A DNA stretch of 36,319 nt from an uncultured Bacteroidota bacterium (GTDB lineage Bacteria > Bacteroidota > Bacteroidia > Bacteroidales > WCHB1-69): contig CACYHG010000018.1 of assembly GCA_902774175.1 (NCBI GenBank), positions 1-36,319 on the forward strand. Direction: 5' to 3'. Shown here one piece after another: positions 35,931 through 36,319 of the stretch. Under the pieces are notes generated by a model, which did not search any database, was not told the DNA's origin, and saw only the letters and a list, made by a program, of their open reading frames with translations. Made by a program: the position numbers and the translations under genes. The stretch's first letter is position 1. Each line of letters opens with the position of its first letter.

Positions 35931-36319
35931 CGTGTAATATACATGGAAACGTGGTTTTCGTTTTTGGCGGTTCGAATCTGGTAAATTCAATTCGCAACAA
36001 TGAAAAAGTGAGTCATAAGTCTAACCGTGGACTTTTTTTATTTGTAGCATAGGTATACCAGAACCTCGAACCGCAATAATAAGTCCGCGGTTTAGTATGT
36101 TTGTTTACACGGCAAATTAATAGAGTATTAACAAAAAGAATAGTTATTGATGTGTAGAGAGTAAAAGCCGTTTGTCAAGCCTGACTCTGTTTTGCGTGTT
36201 CGAAATCTGGTAAATTTCAAATGCTACAAAAATGTATTCATAAATTGAATGACATGGGGGAATTTTGTGCCTCTATGGATACCATGACCTTCGAACCGTA
36301 CGGTTCGAAGGTCATTTTT
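35931..36319 (+). ncRNA. Structured RNA with two tandem related folds (6S-like RNA or leader), family unassigned
   Basis: About 390 bases with no protein gene, between a strong promoter and a terminator. In unit 1, 35931-35937 pairs with 36105-36111 (7 bp), 35967-35975 with 36066-36074 (9 bp) and 35977-35983 with 36056-36062 (7 bp). This makes a long rod of about 181 nt with a roughly symmetrical open bubble of about 29 nt on each side, a layout and size reminiscent of 6S RNA. In unit 2, GTTCGAA at 36198-36204 pairs with TTCGAAC at 36290-36296, and TGGTA at 36208-36212 pairs with TACCA near 36280-36284. The two units share ATCTGGTAAATT and, in their 3' halves, ATACCA and CGAACCG. The 1-base insertions in unit 2 fall on both strands of the same helix, as expected if the fold is selected. 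The rest of 35729-35897 holds nothing I can name. Confidence 0.55.
36284..36319 (+). terminator. Perfect 32-bp palindrome followed by a T-run
   Basis: Bases 36284-36315 are a perfect 16-bp-arm palindrome with no spacer, ending in five or more T at the window edge. It fits an intrinsic terminator. Its 5' arm also contains the 3' strand of the unit 2 helix (36290-36296), so hairpin and helix exclude each other. Confidence 0.8.

Noticed and set aside
35969..35978. GGTTCGAATC, which looks like the T-loop of a tRNA
   Set aside because: No acceptor stem, D-arm or anticodon arm can be placed around it, and the strand pairs instead with 36066-36074 in the long fold.

Overview
The window comes from a Bacteroidetes genome, most likely order Bacteroidales; I cannot fix the genus. 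The evidence is repeated TAnnTTTG promoter cores, a PorQ-type type IX secretion (T9SS) gene, a giant exported protein ending in a gliding-motility type C-terminal domain, and DUF4369-like/TlpA thioredoxins. Most genes look moderately GC-rich. The segment from about 18.2 to 21.5 kb is visibly AT-richer.

Layout. 1-8.7 kb (mostly +): the 3' end of an unknown gene, a ROK sugar kinase, an RluA-type pseudouridine synthase (-), a diacylglycerol-kinase-like lipid kinase, a DnaQ-type exonuclease, RluD, two tandem TlpA-like thioredoxins, PorQ and a small membrane-anchored protein. 8.7-17.3 kb (all -): a housekeeping block of radA, a small coiled-coil membrane protein, ispE, rsgA, uvrC, an LTA-synthase-like membrane enzyme and a secreted unknown; the last three overlap by 4 bp each. 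17.4-21.4 kb: an accessory island with two stand-alone proteins built from the C-terminal domains of the T9SS motor protein GldM/PorM. They share a perfect 78-bp repeat and flank an XRE regulator, a CoiA-like predicted nuclease and a small secreted protein; an orphan antitoxin-like ORF follows. 21.5-23.3 kb (+): LuxC-type acyl-CoA reductase overlapping a LolD-like ABC ATPase. 23.3-25.8 kb (-): a four-gene cassette of nucleotidyltransferase, PqqD, HprK-like kinase and S24/S26 peptidase. It resembles the tailoring half of a RiPP cluster, but no precursor or radical SAM gene is seen. 26-30.6 kb: ligA (+), then a subtilase and a sugar-nucleotidyltransferase (-). 30.7-35.7 kb: a 1654-residue T9SS substrate with DUF7948-like, SBBP, PKD and SprB-like domains. 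35.9-36.3 kb: no protein gene, but a strong promoter, two tandem related RNA folds and a perfect-palindrome terminator.

The parts most worth attention are the PqqD/HprK/S26/nucleotidyltransferase cassette, the orphan GldM-domain proteins around the HTH/CoiA insert, and the tandem structured RNA at the right end. All functional calls rest on reading motifs in the sequence; no database search was run.
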